Program-made: the position numbers and the translations under genes | Assembly (NCBI GenBank): GCA_900539775.1 | Contig: UQDL01000008.1 | Location: 1-64,000 of the forward strand | Direction of reading: 5' to 3' | Length of the DNA stretch: 64,000 nt | From: an uncultured Anaerotruncus sp. | GTDB lineage: Bacteria > Bacillota > Clostridia > Oscillospirales > Acutalibacteraceae | The notes under the pieces: model-generated | The model's database searches: none | What the model was told of the DNA's origin: nothing | What the model saw: only the letters and a program-made list of their open reading frames with translations | Shown: positions 43,414 to 52,564 of the stretch, one piece after another | Layout: each line of letters opens with the position of its first letter | Position numbering within the stretch: the stretch's first letter is position 1

Positions 43414-43443
43414 TTTACAAATGCCTCTTCAGAGTGATAGAAT
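43414..43443 (+). promoter_or_regulatory. probable promoter of the DUF1275 gene
   Basis: TTTACA and TAGAAT are 18 bases apart, in an otherwise AT-rich 213-base gap without genes. Confidence 0.55.
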
Positions 43444-43489
43444 TATAGAGATATAAATTATAACATATATAAATGTGCGGAGAGTTATC

Positions 43490-44233
43490 ATGAAAAAGCA
43501 AAAGCAAATGTCCGAATCGCTGCTTTTAGGCGCAATACTGGCTACGGTAGGCGGTTTCTTGGACGCACACACCTATATTTGCCGAGGCAAAGTTTTTGCA
43601 AATGCCGAAACGGGCAACATAGTTTTAATGGGAGCAAAGCTTGCCGAGGGCGATTTTAAAGATGCGTTTTTTTATTTAATTCCGATAACGGCATTTGCCT
43701 GCGGCGTTTTTTGCGCCGAGGTTGTAAAAAAACGCTTTAAACAAAGCAGCTATATTCATTGGAGGCAAATAACTGTTGCAGCGGAAATAATTGTGCTTGT
43801 TTCTATTTCATTTGTTGAGCCAACAAGAACACATAATATTTTTACTAATGCGTTGGTTGCGTTTGTGTGCTCACTTCAGGTTCAAAGCTTTAGGCAAATC
43901 AGCGGTGTTCCGCTGACAACAACTATGTGCACAGGAAATTTGAGAAGCGGAACCGAACACCTCTTTAACGCAGTAACAACAAAAAACAAAACAATTCTAA
44001 AAACCGCATTCAAATATTACTCTATTATATTTTTCTTTGTTTTGGGTGCTGCAATCGGCGCAGTGCTTTCCGAAAAAATCGGCAGATATTCAACTTTATT
44101 TGCCGCAGCAGGCCTGCTTGTTGCATTTCTTTTAATGTTTATAAACAAAGAAGCTGAGCATAGAGATGAAGTTCTTGAGCTTGCGGAGGAAGAAAAAGAA
44201 GACAAAGAAATCAAAGCTGCCGAAAAGCTTTAA
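43490..44233 (+). CDS. DUF1275 (YoaK-family) membrane protein
   Basis: This 247-aa membrane protein has six or so hydrophobic segments. The family start is clear: LLLGAILATVGGFLDAHTYI, followed by VFANAETGNIVLMGAKL. The middle contains LVAFVCSLQVQSFRQISG and TTTMCTGNLRSGTEHLF, also typical. The tail is highly charged (EEEKEDKEIKAAEKL). Function is unknown. ATG 43490 is chosen because GCGGAGAG precedes it. Confidence 0.88.
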   Translation: MKKQKQMSESLLLGAILATVGGFLDAHTYICRGKVFANAETGNIVLMGAKLAEGDFKDAFFYLIPITAFACGVFCAEVVKKRFKQSSYIHWRQITVAAEIIVLVSISFVEPTRTHNIFTNALVAFVCSLQVQSFRQISGVPLTTTMCTGNLRSGTEHLFNAVTTKNKTILKTAFKYYSIIFFFVLGAAIGAVLSEKIGRYSTLFAAAGLLVAFLLMFINKEAEHRDEVLELAEEEKEDKEIKAAEKL

Positions 44234-44256
44234 CATAAAGACGGAATAAAAGAAAC

Positions 44257-44292
44257 CCTCCCCACGAGGCATCGTGAGGAGGATTTTTTATT
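44257..44292 (+). terminator. terminator of the DUF1275 gene
   Basis: CCTCCCCACGA pairs with TCGTGAGGAGG (one mismatch) around GGCA, followed by a T-rich tail. Confidence 0.8.
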
Positions 44293-44323
44293 AGTGAAAC
44301 CCACAAAAGTTATCACAGAGGTA

Positions 44324-45013
44324 TCATGAATTATTTGAATTGGTGGGCAAATACGGGATAATGGCATTTGCAAGATTCGGAATAGGCATTGTTTGAACAA
44401 GGACCTTGCCGGGGCCCGTTACAACTGTGTTAAACAAGCCTTCGCCGCCAAACAGCACATTTTTAATTCCGCTTACCGTTTGCACATCAAGCGAGCAAGT
44501 GGCACTCATCATAACAAGATGACCTGTATCCAAAATCAGTTTTTCGCCATGCTGAAGATTATATTCAACCGCCGAGCCGTCTATCTCAATAAAGAGCATG
44601 CCTTGACCGTTAAACTTTTGCATGATGAAACCTTCACCGCCGAATAAACCGGAAGAGAGTTTTTTTCTGAAAAACACTTCCATATTAACACCGGGTGTTG
44701 ATGCTAAAAAAGCGCTCTTTTGGCAAATGATTTCTTCGCCGGGGCGCACCTCAACTGCTTTTATATCGCCCGGAAAAGAAGAAGCAAAAGCAATCATTCC
44801 GTTTCCGCCTTGGCAAGTGTAGCGATTTTGAAACATCTTATCATGAGTAAATATTCTGCCGATAGCCTTGCCGAGACCGCCGTTTGTGGTGGTTTCCATT
44901 ATCATGTTTGGGCTCATCCAAGACATTCCGCCGCCCTCCGTTATCATCTGCTCACCTGCTTCAAGATAACAAATTGCAGCCGGGAACGGTGTGCCTTTAA
45001 TTTCGTAACGCAT
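44324..45013 (-). CDS. AIM24 / TIGR00266 family protein
   Basis: This 229-aa soluble beta-rich protein is of the AIM24 family (role unknown; distant homologues support mitochondrial organisation in yeast). The family segments are YLEAGEQMITEGGGMSWMS, GGLGKAIGRIFTHDKMFQNRY, GKLF-like and FGGEGLFNTVVTGPGKVLVQTMPI near the end. It stands alone on the minus strand with its own promoter at 45067-45095. Confidence 0.9.
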   Translation of the reverse strand: MRYEIKGTPFPAAICYLEAGEQMITEGGGMSWMSPNMIMETTTNGGLGKAIGRIFTHDKMFQNRYTCQGGNGMIAFASSFPGDIKAVEVRPGEEIICQKSAFLASTPGVNMEVFFRKKLSSGLFGGEGFIMQKFNGQGMLFIEIDGSAVEYNLQHGEKLILDTGHLVMMSATCSLDVQTVSGIKNVLFGGEGLFNTVVTGPGKVLVQTMPIPNLANAIIPYLPTNSNNS

Positions 45014-45066
45014 AAAATCATTCCGCCTTTAAGTTAATATATACAGTTTACATATTCTGTATAACC

Positions 45067-45095
45067 ATTTTACTACATTTTAATGCATCTTGCAA
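45067..45095 (-). promoter_or_regulatory. promoter of the AIM24 gene
   Basis: TTGCAA and TAAAAT are 17 bases apart on the minus strand. Confidence 0.7.
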
Positions 45096-45223
45096 CAATT
45101 TTATTATATTTTCATAATAATTTTGGGCATTATGCTTAGCAAAACAACAAATCGGCGCTAAATATATTCTGCAAATACTGCGTTTTGATTTTACAAGCAA
45201 TAAAGCAATTATAAAGAATTAAC

Positions 45224-45259
45224 GAAAAAGGCTGCCGACACAAAAGCATCGGCGGCCTT
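45224..45259 (-). terminator. terminator of the ddl gene
   Basis: On the minus strand AAGGCCGCCGA pairs with TCGGCAGCCTT (one mismatch), followed by T-rich sequence. The stem resembles the terminator at 33744-33780. Confidence 0.75.
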
Positions 45260-45322
45260 AATAAATTAAAATATTTAATTTTATCATTCATTATGATGGG
45301 CCCTAAGCGCACCTGTTTATCA

Positions 45323-46519
45323 TTACATTTTTGAGCCCTTTGAGCCTTTTGCACCGCCAAGCGCACCGGAGGAAAGAATATTTGTATCAAACGAATACGT
45401 AATTTCCTCACGATTACGTTGCCTTTTAAGAGCAAGCGAAATAAGCCTGTCAAGCAGTTCAGAATACTTAATTCCGAGCGGCTCCCACAAATAGAATGCA
45501 AGCGAGCCGGGAATTGTGTTAAATTCATTTATCCAGAATTCGCCCGTTTTGGAATTCATAAGATAATCTATTCTGACAACACCGTTGCAATCAAGATACT
45601 TGAAAGCCTCAACGGCAATTTTTTTAATTTCCGTTGCGGTTTCGGCAGGAATATCTGCGGGAATTTTTCTTTTAAGGCTTGTCATGCCCTTACTGCCGCC
45701 TGTTTTCTTGCCGCCATCCAAATATTTATCCTTATAGGAAAGAATCTTATCGGCGGAAACGGGCTCTTCAAGCTCCGAGGCTTCTGCCTCCATATAATCG
45801 CCAACTACAGAGCAGTTGATTTCTTTAAGATTAACAACGGCAGGCTCAACAAGAATTTTATCTGCAAAAGTAAAAGCAAGCTCAAGAGCATCTTCAAATT
45901 CTGCCTTATTATCGGCCTTACTGATGCCTACACTTGAGCCGAGGTTTACCGGCTTAACAACAACGGGATAACCGAATTTTTTCTCTGTTTTCTCTATAAT
46001 AACATCGCTGTTTTTGTAATCCGTAACGGTAAAACGCAAACCGTCAAGCACGGGGAAGCCTGCATCACGCAGCATAACCTTCATTGCGTATTTATCCATG
46101 CAGATTGCGCTTGCAAGTACATCACAACCTACAAACGGCAAATTAAGGGTTTTGATAAAACCCTGCAAAGCACCGTCCTCAACATTTGTGCCGTGAACGA
46201 TGGGAAAAGCAACATCTATAACCGCAATAGGCTTTTGTTTTGAAAAAAGCTTTTGCTGCTGCGGAAGAAGATATGTTTTATCGCCGTCCGTTACGATATT
46301 GATTTTTGTGCTTTTTTCAAGCAGCCTCGGAATATTCTTGTATTCATCGATTTTATCAAGATCTTCGCCGTAATACAATTCATTTTTCTTTGTGATATAA
46401 ACAGGATAAAGTTGATATTTATCCTTATTCATATTTTGCATTGCCTGCAATGCGGAAATAACGGAAACCTCATGCTCAACACTTTTTCCGCCAAACAAAA
46501 CGGCAACATTTATTTTCAT
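45323..46519 (-). CDS. ddl: D-alanine--D-alanine ligase
   Basis: Ddl joins two D-alanines for peptidoglycan. The 398-aa protein starts KINVAVLFGGKSVEHEVSVIS and shows FPIVHGTNVEDGALQG, the ATP-grasp core FGYPVVVKPVNLGSSVGI, and FWINEFNTIPGSLAFYLWE. It is longer than the usual 300-360, with a Gly/Lys/Ser tail (GALGGAKGSKGSKM) of unknown use. D-Ala rather than D-Lac or D-Ser specificity is assumed; I did not prove it from the omega-loop. It lies after murF on the same strand. Confidence 0.93.
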   Translation of the reverse strand: MKINVAVLFGGKSVEHEVSVISALQAMQNMNKDKYQLYPVYITKKNELYYGEDLDKIDEYKNIPRLLEKSTKINIVTDGDKTYLLPQQQKLFSKQKPIAVIDVAFPIVHGTNVEDGALQGFIKTLNLPFVGCDVLASAICMDKYAMKVMLRDAGFPVLDGLRFTVTDYKNSDVIIEKTEKKFGYPVVVKPVNLGSSVGISKADNKAEFEDALELAFTFADKILVEPAVVNLKEINCSVVGDYMEAEASELEEPVSADKILSYKDKYLDGGKKTGGSKGMTSLKRKIPADIPAETATEIKKIAVEAFKYLDCNGVVRIDYLMNSKTGEFWINEFNTIPGSLAFYLWEPLGIKYSELLDRLISLALKRQRNREEITYSFDTNILSSGALGGAKGSKGSKM

Positions 46520-46661
46520 AAAAACTCACATAGCCTTTCCGACTACCTTATATTATATTAAGATAACGCTTATCTGCCGTAGCCGTAGCAGGAGCGACCG
46601 ACACCGCACTCAGGCAAATGCCAATAGAGCAATATCGGATTATTTTTGCTTCAACAATACA

Positions 46662-48227
46662 TCAATAATTATCGGGCAAATCATTTTCAATTAAAATTAT
46701 TTTTTCTTCCGGTGAAGAACTTGCTTTATTAAATGCATCAATAAAGCTTTCACACACGGTTACACCTGATTGGTGCATACCGCCGTCCTCAAGCCCTTTA
46801 TAAATAGCCTCTGTTTGCTTTTTGCCGACAAGATAAACATGATCACAAACAGAAGCAGCGGATTTTCCGAATTCATAATTATAATGATCCTGCATCTTGC
46901 CAAGCTCAACCATACCGGGAGTTATCAAAATCTTTTCCCCGTCAAACAAAGCAAGGGTTTTAAGCGCCGCCTCACAGCCTGCGGGATTTGAATTATAAGC
47001 ATCATCTATAATAGCCGTGTTTCCTCTGCGTGTAAGTTGCAGCCTATGCGGCGGAGAAGCAAGCTTTTTAAGCTGCATTCTGATATCATCTGCATCAACT
47101 CCAAGCTGCCTGCAAACAGCAACAACGCCCATAAGATTGGTTACATTATGCTCGCCGACAAGCGGAGTTTGCAAATTTTCGATTTTTTCATCGCCGCAAA
47201 CAACGGAAAAGCTTGTTCCCTTTCTTGTTACACGAATATCACAAGCATAGGTTTCATTTTTATTGCCGATTCCGTAAGTATGGAAGCCTGCATTCGGATT
47301 TTCCGAAAGCTTTGCGGAAATATATTGATTATCGCCGTTTAAGAACATATTTTCTTTATTCGGCACGGCATCATAAAGCTCAAATTTCGTTTTAACGATA
47401 TTATCAATTGATTTAAACGATTCCAAATGCTGCTCGCCTATTGAGGTTATAATACCATAATCCGGGAAAACAATATCACAGATTTCTTTAATATCGCCCA
47501 CATTCCTTGCGCCCATTTCGCAAACAAAAATTTCATGAGTGGGGCGAAGCTGCTCCCTTATGGTTTTAACAACGCCCATTGGGGTGTTATAGCTTTCCGG
47601 AGTCATCAGCACATTATATTTTGCTTTAAGTGCCGTTGAAAGAAAATACTTAACGCTTGTTTTACCATAGCTGCCCGTTATTCCTATAACCTTTAAATCG
47701 GGGCAAGCTTTAAGCATTTTTTTTGCATCATTTATATAATATTGCCTTATTGCCTTTTCTATCGGCGAGTTTATAAAATTGCCGATAAGCACAACAAACG
47801 GCGTAAGCGCAAGCGCCGTTGCAAATCCGAAAAGGCCTGCTTTTTCCGCACCCGCAAAGAAAGACAACGCATATGCGGCAATCAAAACCACCGCATCCGT
47901 TGCAAGCATTCTTTTAACTCTTGCAGTGTATACAAGCGGCTTTTTTGCATTTTTCATCGGCATGTTGGCAAGAGCACAAATTACCGCAAGCACATAAAAA
48001 ACAATATAAAGCCAAACTTTATTAACAAATATTGCAGCCACGGCAATTGCCAAAATAAGAAAATTGATTATATAATGCTTTGCATTGGCTGCCATCCATT
48101 TAAGCTGAACATGCGGCTTATATGAATTTTGCTGAAACATATGGATGGTGCGGATAACAGTGAGCGCCGATGCGGCAACGGCAAGCACAGCGCAGATTAT
48201 ATTTAGTGCGATATAAATATCAATCAC
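46662..48227 (-). CDS. murF: membrane-anchored MurF-type Mur ligase
   Basis: This 521-aa enzyme is expected to add D-Ala-D-Ala to the UDP-MurNAc-tripeptide. Residues 1-155 carry about five hydrophobic helices, absent from standard MurF. The ligase core follows: VIGITGSYGKTSVK (P-loop), TPESYNTPMGVVKTIRE, FVCEMGARNVGDI, and LQTPLVGEHNVTNLMG, ending with DDAYNSNPAG. Ddl, whose product is its substrate, is encoded just downstream. Membrane-embedded MurF-like ligases occur in clostridia; a related ligase with another substrate is the alternative. Confidence 0.85.
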   Translation of the reverse strand: MIDIYIALNIICAVLAVAASALTVIRTIHMFQQNSYKPHVQLKWMAANAKHYIINFLILAIAVAAIFVNKVWLYIVFYVLAVICALANMPMKNAKKPLVYTARVKRMLATDAVVLIAAYALSFFAGAEKAGLFGFATALALTPFVVLIGNFINSPIEKAIRQYYINDAKKMLKACPDLKVIGITGSYGKTSVKYFLSTALKAKYNVLMTPESYNTPMGVVKTIREQLRPTHEIFVCEMGARNVGDIKEICDIVFPDYGIITSIGEQHLESFKSIDNIVKTKFELYDAVPNKENMFLNGDNQYISAKLSENPNAGFHTYGIGNKNETYACDIRVTRKGTSFSVVCGDEKIENLQTPLVGEHNVTNLMGVVAVCRQLGVDADDIRMQLKKLASPPHRLQLTRRGNTAIIDDAYNSNPAGCEAALKTLALFDGEKILITPGMVELGKMQDHYNYEFGKSAASVCDHVYLVGKKQTEAIYKGLEDGGMHQSGVTVCESFIDAFNKASSSPEEKIILIENDLPDNY

Positions 48228-49005
48228 CGACTTTCAAATAAGATTTAATGATGTTCGCAAAAATGACAGGCTGATCAAGAAAGCAATAGTGCCCGGCATT
48301 TTCAATAACGGCAAGGCCCACATCCGTGCCTGCCGCGGAAATTTCTTTTTCAAAAACTTTACCGTCTGCCAAAGGCGTAGCAGTATCGTTTGCTCCCCAA
48401 ATAAGAAGGGTTGAGCATTTAACATTTTTCATGAGGTGCACAAGATCCTCATTAACTGATTTAACGAGCACACCTCTCATAATTTCGCTTGCATTAAGAT
48501 AATCGGCAGAAGAAAACTTTTTTCTTAAATTTTCAAGTGCCTGCGGAAACAACTTGCGAACGGGATAAAGACTGAGGAAAAATTTGCCGCATTTATAAAT
48601 CTTTGTGCGCATTTTCTGCTTTTTGCTGCGCTGCGGCATAACACCTGCACAATCAACAAAAAGTATTTTCGAAATTTGAAACGGCAGTTTTTCATCGGAA
48701 ACGAGCTTCAGAATCACTCTGCCTCCGAAAGAATGACCCATAAGAATAACATTTTTTTGACCGAATGATTCTATAAAGGCTTTTGTGAATTTCGCATAAG
48801 CGGAAACATCCCAAACCTCTTTAGGCTCTTCTGTTTTTCCGAAGCCCGGAAAATCAAATGAAACAACAGTGTATTTTTGGGCAAGCAGATTTGCAACGGA
48901 GGCATACACCTCAAGGCTTGTGCCCCAACCCTGCAAAATAAACACATAATCGCCGTTGCCCTTTATATCATAATTTACGGAAATACCGTTTATTTCTTTA
49001 TTCAA
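48220..49005 (-). CDS. alpha/beta hydrolase
   Basis: This 261-aa hydrolase has nucleophile motif GHSFGGRVIL, an HG-loop region (LQGWGTSLEVYASVA), Asp in the STLLIWGANDTATP strand, and catalytic His in ENAGHYCFLDQP. I favour TTG 49005 because a run of five Gs (49014-49018) lies 8 bases upstream; TTG 49032 is also possible. It overlaps murF by 8 bases, so it is expressed with the cell-wall genes. The substrate is unknown. Confidence 0.8.
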   Translation of the reverse strand: MNKEINGISVNYDIKGNGDYVFILQGWGTSLEVYASVANLLAQKYTVVSFDFPGFGKTEEPKEVWDVSAYAKFTKAFIESFGQKNVILMGHSFGGRVILKLVSDEKLPFQISKILFVDCAGVMPQRSKKQKMRTKIYKCGKFFLSLYPVRKLFPQALENLRKKFSSADYLNASEIMRGVLVKSVNEDLVHLMKNVKCSTLLIWGANDTATPLADGKVFEKEISAAGTDVGLAVIENAGHYCFLDQPVIFANIIKSYLKVGD

Positions 49006-49212
49006 AAAAACAACCCCCGAAAAAGGTATCAAAAGCGCTGCTGAAATTGCCGATCAATTTTAAAGAAGCGCCGTTATAAGTTATTATTTTAAGCTTTTAA
49101 TATTCTAACACATTAAAATTATATGTGCAATGATTTATTTTAATTAAAACGGCGATTTTAGAATTGCTTGAAATCACGAATAAACGAAGCTGTGTATTTA
49201 TTTTAAGCCGCA

Positions 49213-51315
49213 TTATTTCTTGGCCGATTTATATGAACCGAGGCGGCGAAGCAAACCTTGATAATAATCCCACTGCATTGAAAAAGACGGAATTTTCTGT
49301 TCTAACTTTTGCTTATAAGAAATAATATCTCGTTCTCTTTCATCGGGATTACGCAGAGTAACACAATCATAAACAAGCGGATTAAGCTTGCTTGTAACCT
49401 TTATTTTTGCAACCTCTCCGACGGGGCAATTAACAGAAATCACACCGTTTTCCGCCTTACAAATAACACCCTCATTATCGCAGGAAACATCAAAATCAAA
49501 TTCCGAAAGCGAAGGATATGTATAAACCGAAAACTTCTCTTTACCGGATTTATTTACTATATAATCATAGCAAAAATCACCGTTTGCGTTTTGCAACTTT
49601 ATAAAGCGAAGATTATTGTCTGCCGGAGTATCAAATGCCTCTATTTTTAACAAAGAGCATTTACCGGTGAAACTTTTAACTTTCAAAGCAATCATATTTG
49701 TTTCAATCGGAGGAAACTCAAATATTGTGGCTGCACCGCTTGATTTTAGCTCGCCTGTTTGAAAACTGTGACTGCCAACCATAAGCTCTGCATTAACAAT
49801 ATGGCATTCGGGATCGGGATTTTCATATATTGCAACGCTGCAAATCTTGTGAGAAGCCGGCAGCATAGCGGCAACTATTTTTTGCTCATCATCGGCATCT
49901 GCAATCCACACCGAAGAAAGCGGCTGACCTAAATTGTTTTTAATATCGTTTGAATCCGCAAGTTTGAATTCATTGAGCCTTGAAGCATTGCCGCTTGTGG
50001 ATCTCATTGTTGCATCAAGAAGCAAATCATCTGTTCTGCGCTGCCAAAAAACTTTATCAGAATTCAAAACACCTTCTATGTGATCTGTTCCGGTTTGGCT
50101 TGAATAAAACTGCATTGCCTTATATTCCTTGGTGTTTTGCATAACCCGTGAAAGTGCTTCCTTGGCAACGGGAATACGAACCCTGCTCTCCCATTCGTAA
50201 GCATTTAATTCGCTCATAAAAGGCCTGTCGTTTTTCAAACGTGTTGCATGAATGTTATCGGAATAAAAATCATGCTTACCGTCCCAAGCAGTTGAATAAG
50301 CAAAGCCCTTAAACACCTGCGGAGTATAAAATGTGTTTTCCTTGAGCACACTGCCGAGTGCTTCTTCAAAGAAAAGGCTCAGTGCGCGGTGATCGGCATG
50401 GCCGTCATAATCACAGCAATAAATAACATCCGGCTTAAAATCATTTAAAACCGCTTTAAAATCTGCAAGGATATTATCACGGGTGTATGCACATTTGCGA
50501 AAAGGCTGCTTTGTGCCGATACCGTAAGTTTCGGTATAACCCGCCGCCGATTTCACAAGCTCATCGCCCTTGCAATTATAAATATGCTTACCTTCTTTAT
50601 TGATAAGGCCGTCTCCGTATCCGAGGAATATTACATTTTGAGAATCTATTCCGTAAAAATCGGCAACATTAAGCGCTTCTTTAATTCTGCACTTGCCGAG
50701 ATGATGAAAATCTCCGTTTGTTGAAAAAAGAATTTTAACTTCGGAGCCGTTTTTAACATACTGTTCTATAACACCGCCGTAAATATTTATATCATCATCC
50801 TCATGAGGAGATAAAAACAAAACCTTTTTATTGCCGAAAAACGAACTGCGATCTGCTTCTTCAAAATCATAGGCAGTGTTTTTCGGAATAACAATTCCCG
50901 CCGCAAGTGTTTCGCCGGCGCAAAGCAAGGCCGCAACAAGCGCCGCAACAAAAAACAGCACCGTAAGTGCCGTTGGCAGCGGAACAAGCATTGCCGAATA
51001 CATTGCCACATCAAGAACACCGAGCAACATATAGATTTGCAGCATTCTTGATTCTATATGAACTTTAAAAGCAACTGCAATAAAAATGCAAATTGCGGTT
51101 GCCGCTTTCAACGGCTTTAAAAGAAGCGGAGAAAAAAAGCCCGCCGCAATTGAACCCGCAAACAGCAAAAGCAAAACAACAATTGCAGAAATCGCAAACG
51201 GTTTGCTTTCAAAAACCTTTATTTTTTTCCAATCAACCTTAATCACCGAAGGCACCTCCGAAGCATATTTCAAGCAAATGCTTTTAGCATTTTTTATATT
51301 TATTTTTATATCCAT
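49213..51315 (-). CDS. membrane-anchored PIG-L-family deacetylase-like protein
   Basis: This 700-aa protein has an N-terminal membrane region (about residues 40-150, four hydrophobic segments). A PIG-L/LmbE-type domain follows with LFLSPHEDDDINIYGG (the PHxDD metal motif) and CDYDGHADHRALSLFFEEA. PIG-L enzymes remove acetyl groups from N-acetylglucosamine-type sugars. The last 250 residues are beta-rich and resemble accessory or Big_2-like modules (DNEGVICKAENGVISVNCP). It stands alone on the minus strand. The substrate is unknown. Confidence 0.82.
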   Translation of the reverse strand: MDIKINIKNAKSICLKYASEVPSVIKVDWKKIKVFESKPFAISAIVVLLLLFAGSIAAGFFSPLLLKPLKAATAICIFIAVAFKVHIESRMLQIYMLLGVLDVAMYSAMLVPLPTALTVLFFVAALVAALLCAGETLAAGIVIPKNTAYDFEEADRSSFFGNKKVLFLSPHEDDDINIYGGVIEQYVKNGSEVKILFSTNGDFHHLGKCRIKEALNVADFYGIDSQNVIFLGYGDGLINKEGKHIYNCKGDELVKSAAGYTETYGIGTKQPFRKCAYTRDNILADFKAVLNDFKPDVIYCCDYDGHADHRALSLFFEEALGSVLKENTFYTPQVFKGFAYSTAWDGKHDFYSDNIHATRLKNDRPFMSELNAYEWESRVRIPVAKEALSRVMQNTKEYKAMQFYSSQTGTDHIEGVLNSDKVFWQRRTDDLLLDATMRSTSGNASRLNEFKLADSNDIKNNLGQPLSSVWIADADDEQKIVAAMLPASHKICSVAIYENPDPECHIVNAELMVGSHSFQTGELKSSGAATIFEFPPIETNMIALKVKSFTGKCSLLKIEAFDTPADNNLRFIKLQNANGDFCYDYIVNKSGKEKFSVYTYPSLSEFDFDVSCDNEGVICKAENGVISVNCPVGEVAKIKVTSKLNPLVYDCVTLRNPDERERDIISYKQKLEQKIPSFSMQWDYYQGLLRRLGSYKSAKK

Positions 51316-51376
51316 ATAAAGATAGCAGATTCAGCACAATTAGTCAATTTATGCAAAATATTTTTTAAAAAAAGTG

Positions 51377-51404
51377 TTGACAAATTTATTTTTTGTGGTA
51401 TACT
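51377..51404 (+). promoter_or_regulatory. promoter of perR-reverse rubrerythrin
   Basis: TTGACA and TATACT are 16 bases apart, 47 bases before the perR ATG. Confidence 0.85.
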
Positions 51405-51408
51405 CAAA

Positions 51409-51440
51409 TTGTAATCGATACAAGTTAGTAATCATTACAA
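51409..51440 (+). promoter_or_regulatory. Per-box-like operator pair
   Basis: Two dyads follow the -10 box: TTGTAATCGATACAA (51409-51423, imperfect) and TTAGTAATCATTACAA (51425-51440, containing the perfect GTAATCATTAC). Both resemble the PerR consensus TTATAATNATTATAA and overlap the likely transcription start, as expected for autorepression. Confidence 0.65.
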
Positions 51441-51451
51441 GGTGGTTGGAA

Positions 51452-51859
51452 ATGACTCAGGATAAAATATTAGCGTTGTTTAGGGAAAAGGGCTTCAGAG
51501 CCACTCCGCAGCGAATAGCGGTTTTCAATTATGTTTACGAGCACAGGGATCACCCGGATGTGCTTGCAATATATGAAAATGTGCTTAAAACAAACCCGGG
51601 TTTTTCAAAGACCACAGTTTACAATGCGCTGAAATCACTTTGCGAAAGCGGCTTTGTTATGGCAATAACAATAGACGGCGGCAGAATTCATTATGATGCC
51701 AATGTTAATTTTCACGGCCATTTCATTTGCAAATGCTGCGGCGAAATCTATGATTTTGAATTGGAAGAGCCGGCGGCAAACCTGCCAAGCGGATTTACGG
51801 TGCATCAAAAAGATGTTTATTACAGCGGCATATGCAAAAGCTGTAACAATAAAAAATAA
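51452..51859 (+). CDS. perR: Fur-family peroxide regulator PerR
   Basis: This 135-aa metal-dependent repressor of oxidative-stress genes has a winged HTH (FRATPQRIAVFNYVYEHRDHP; FSKTTVYNALKSLCESG) and a dimerisation domain with HGHFICKCCGEIYDF and CKSCNNKK, the structural zinc Cys pairs. PerR rather than Fur or Zur is suggested by the Per-box-like operator and by the downstream rubrerythrin. ATG 51452 matches the family start; the upstream extension overlaps the promoter. Confidence 0.88.
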   Translation: MTQDKILALFREKGFRATPQRIAVFNYVYEHRDHPDVLAIYENVLKTNPGFSKTTVYNALKSLCESGFVMAITIDGGRIHYDANVNFHGHFICKCCGEIYDFELEEPAANLPSGFTVHQKDVYYSGICKSCNNKK

Positions 51860-51885
51860 ATTTGATTATGAAGGAGTAATTTATT

Positions 51886-52425
51886 ATGACTAAAAAGTAT
51901 TATTGCCCGGCATGCGGCTACACAAGCGATGAACCGATTGAAATCTGCCCCCGTTGCGGTGCAAAAATGAAGGTTCGTGAAAATAATGACGATAAAGCTT
52001 GGGCTGCAGAGCACATTGTAGGCGTTGCAAAAGATGTTGACCCGGAAATCATTCAGGGCCTTCGTGACAATTTCAACGGCGAATGCTCAGAGGTTGGCAT
52101 GTATCTTGCGATGGCAAGAGTTGCACACAGAGAGGGCTATCCGGAAATCGGTCTTTATTGGGAAAAAGCAGCTCACGAAGAAGCAGAGCACGCTGCTAAG
52201 TTTGCAGAGCTTCTCGGCGAAGTTCTTTCCGATTCAACAAAGAAAAACCTTGAAATGAGAGTTGAGGCCGAATATGGCGCAACATCAGGAAAAACTGAGC
52301 TTGCAAAACTTGCTAAAGAAAAGGGCCTTGATGCCATTCACGACACAGTTCATGAAATGGCTCGTGACGAAGCCCGCCACGGCAAGGCTTTCGAAGGACT
52401 TTTGAAGAGATACTTCGGCGAATAA
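51886..52425 (+). CDS. reverse rubrerythrin
   Basis: This 179-aa non-haem iron peroxide/oxygen-detoxifying enzyme is of the reverse type. The rubredoxin domain is N-terminal (YYCPACGYTSDEPIEICPRCGAKM, four Cys). The four-helix di-iron domain follows with NGECSEVGMYLAMARVAHREG, then HEEAEHAAKFAELLGE and ARDEARHGKAFEGLL, giving the Glu/His ligands. It lies 26 bases after perR and surely shares its regulation. GAAGGAG precedes the ATG. Confidence 0.94.
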   Translation: MTKKYYCPACGYTSDEPIEICPRCGAKMKVRENNDDKAWAAEHIVGVAKDVDPEIIQGLRDNFNGECSEVGMYLAMARVAHREGYPEIGLYWEKAAHEEAEHAAKFAELLGEVLSDSTKKNLEMRVEAEYGATSGKTELAKLAKEKGLDAIHDTVHEMARDEARHGKAFEGLLKRYFGE

Positions 52426-52475
52426 TAAACAAAACTAAATATTAAAAGGGATATGCAAATGCATATCCCACGGTA

Positions 52476-52506
52476 ACGGCTTTGGAACTTTCCGAAGCCG
52501 TTTTTG
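52476..52506 (+). terminator. terminator of perR-rubrerythrin
   Basis: ACGGCTT pairs with AAGCCGT, followed by a T run. A second stem, GGGATATGC/GCATATCCC (52448-52469), lies just upstream. Confidence 0.8.
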
Positions 52507-52564
52507 TTTATTAAACTATTATAGCCGGATTTAAAGACAAATCAGCAAGCGCCGATAAACACTG

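Larger units (their letters stand above)
45014..45322. other. 309-base intergenic region
   Basis: It holds the AIM24 promoter (45067-45095) and the ddl terminator (45224-45259). Between them (about 45100-45220) I see only AT-rich sequence without a supported gene. Confidence 0.6.

Noticed and set aside
45136..45528. 130-codon minus ORF over the ddl 3' end
   Set aside because: It overlaps ddl in another frame, has no ribosome site and no recognisable family; a shadow.
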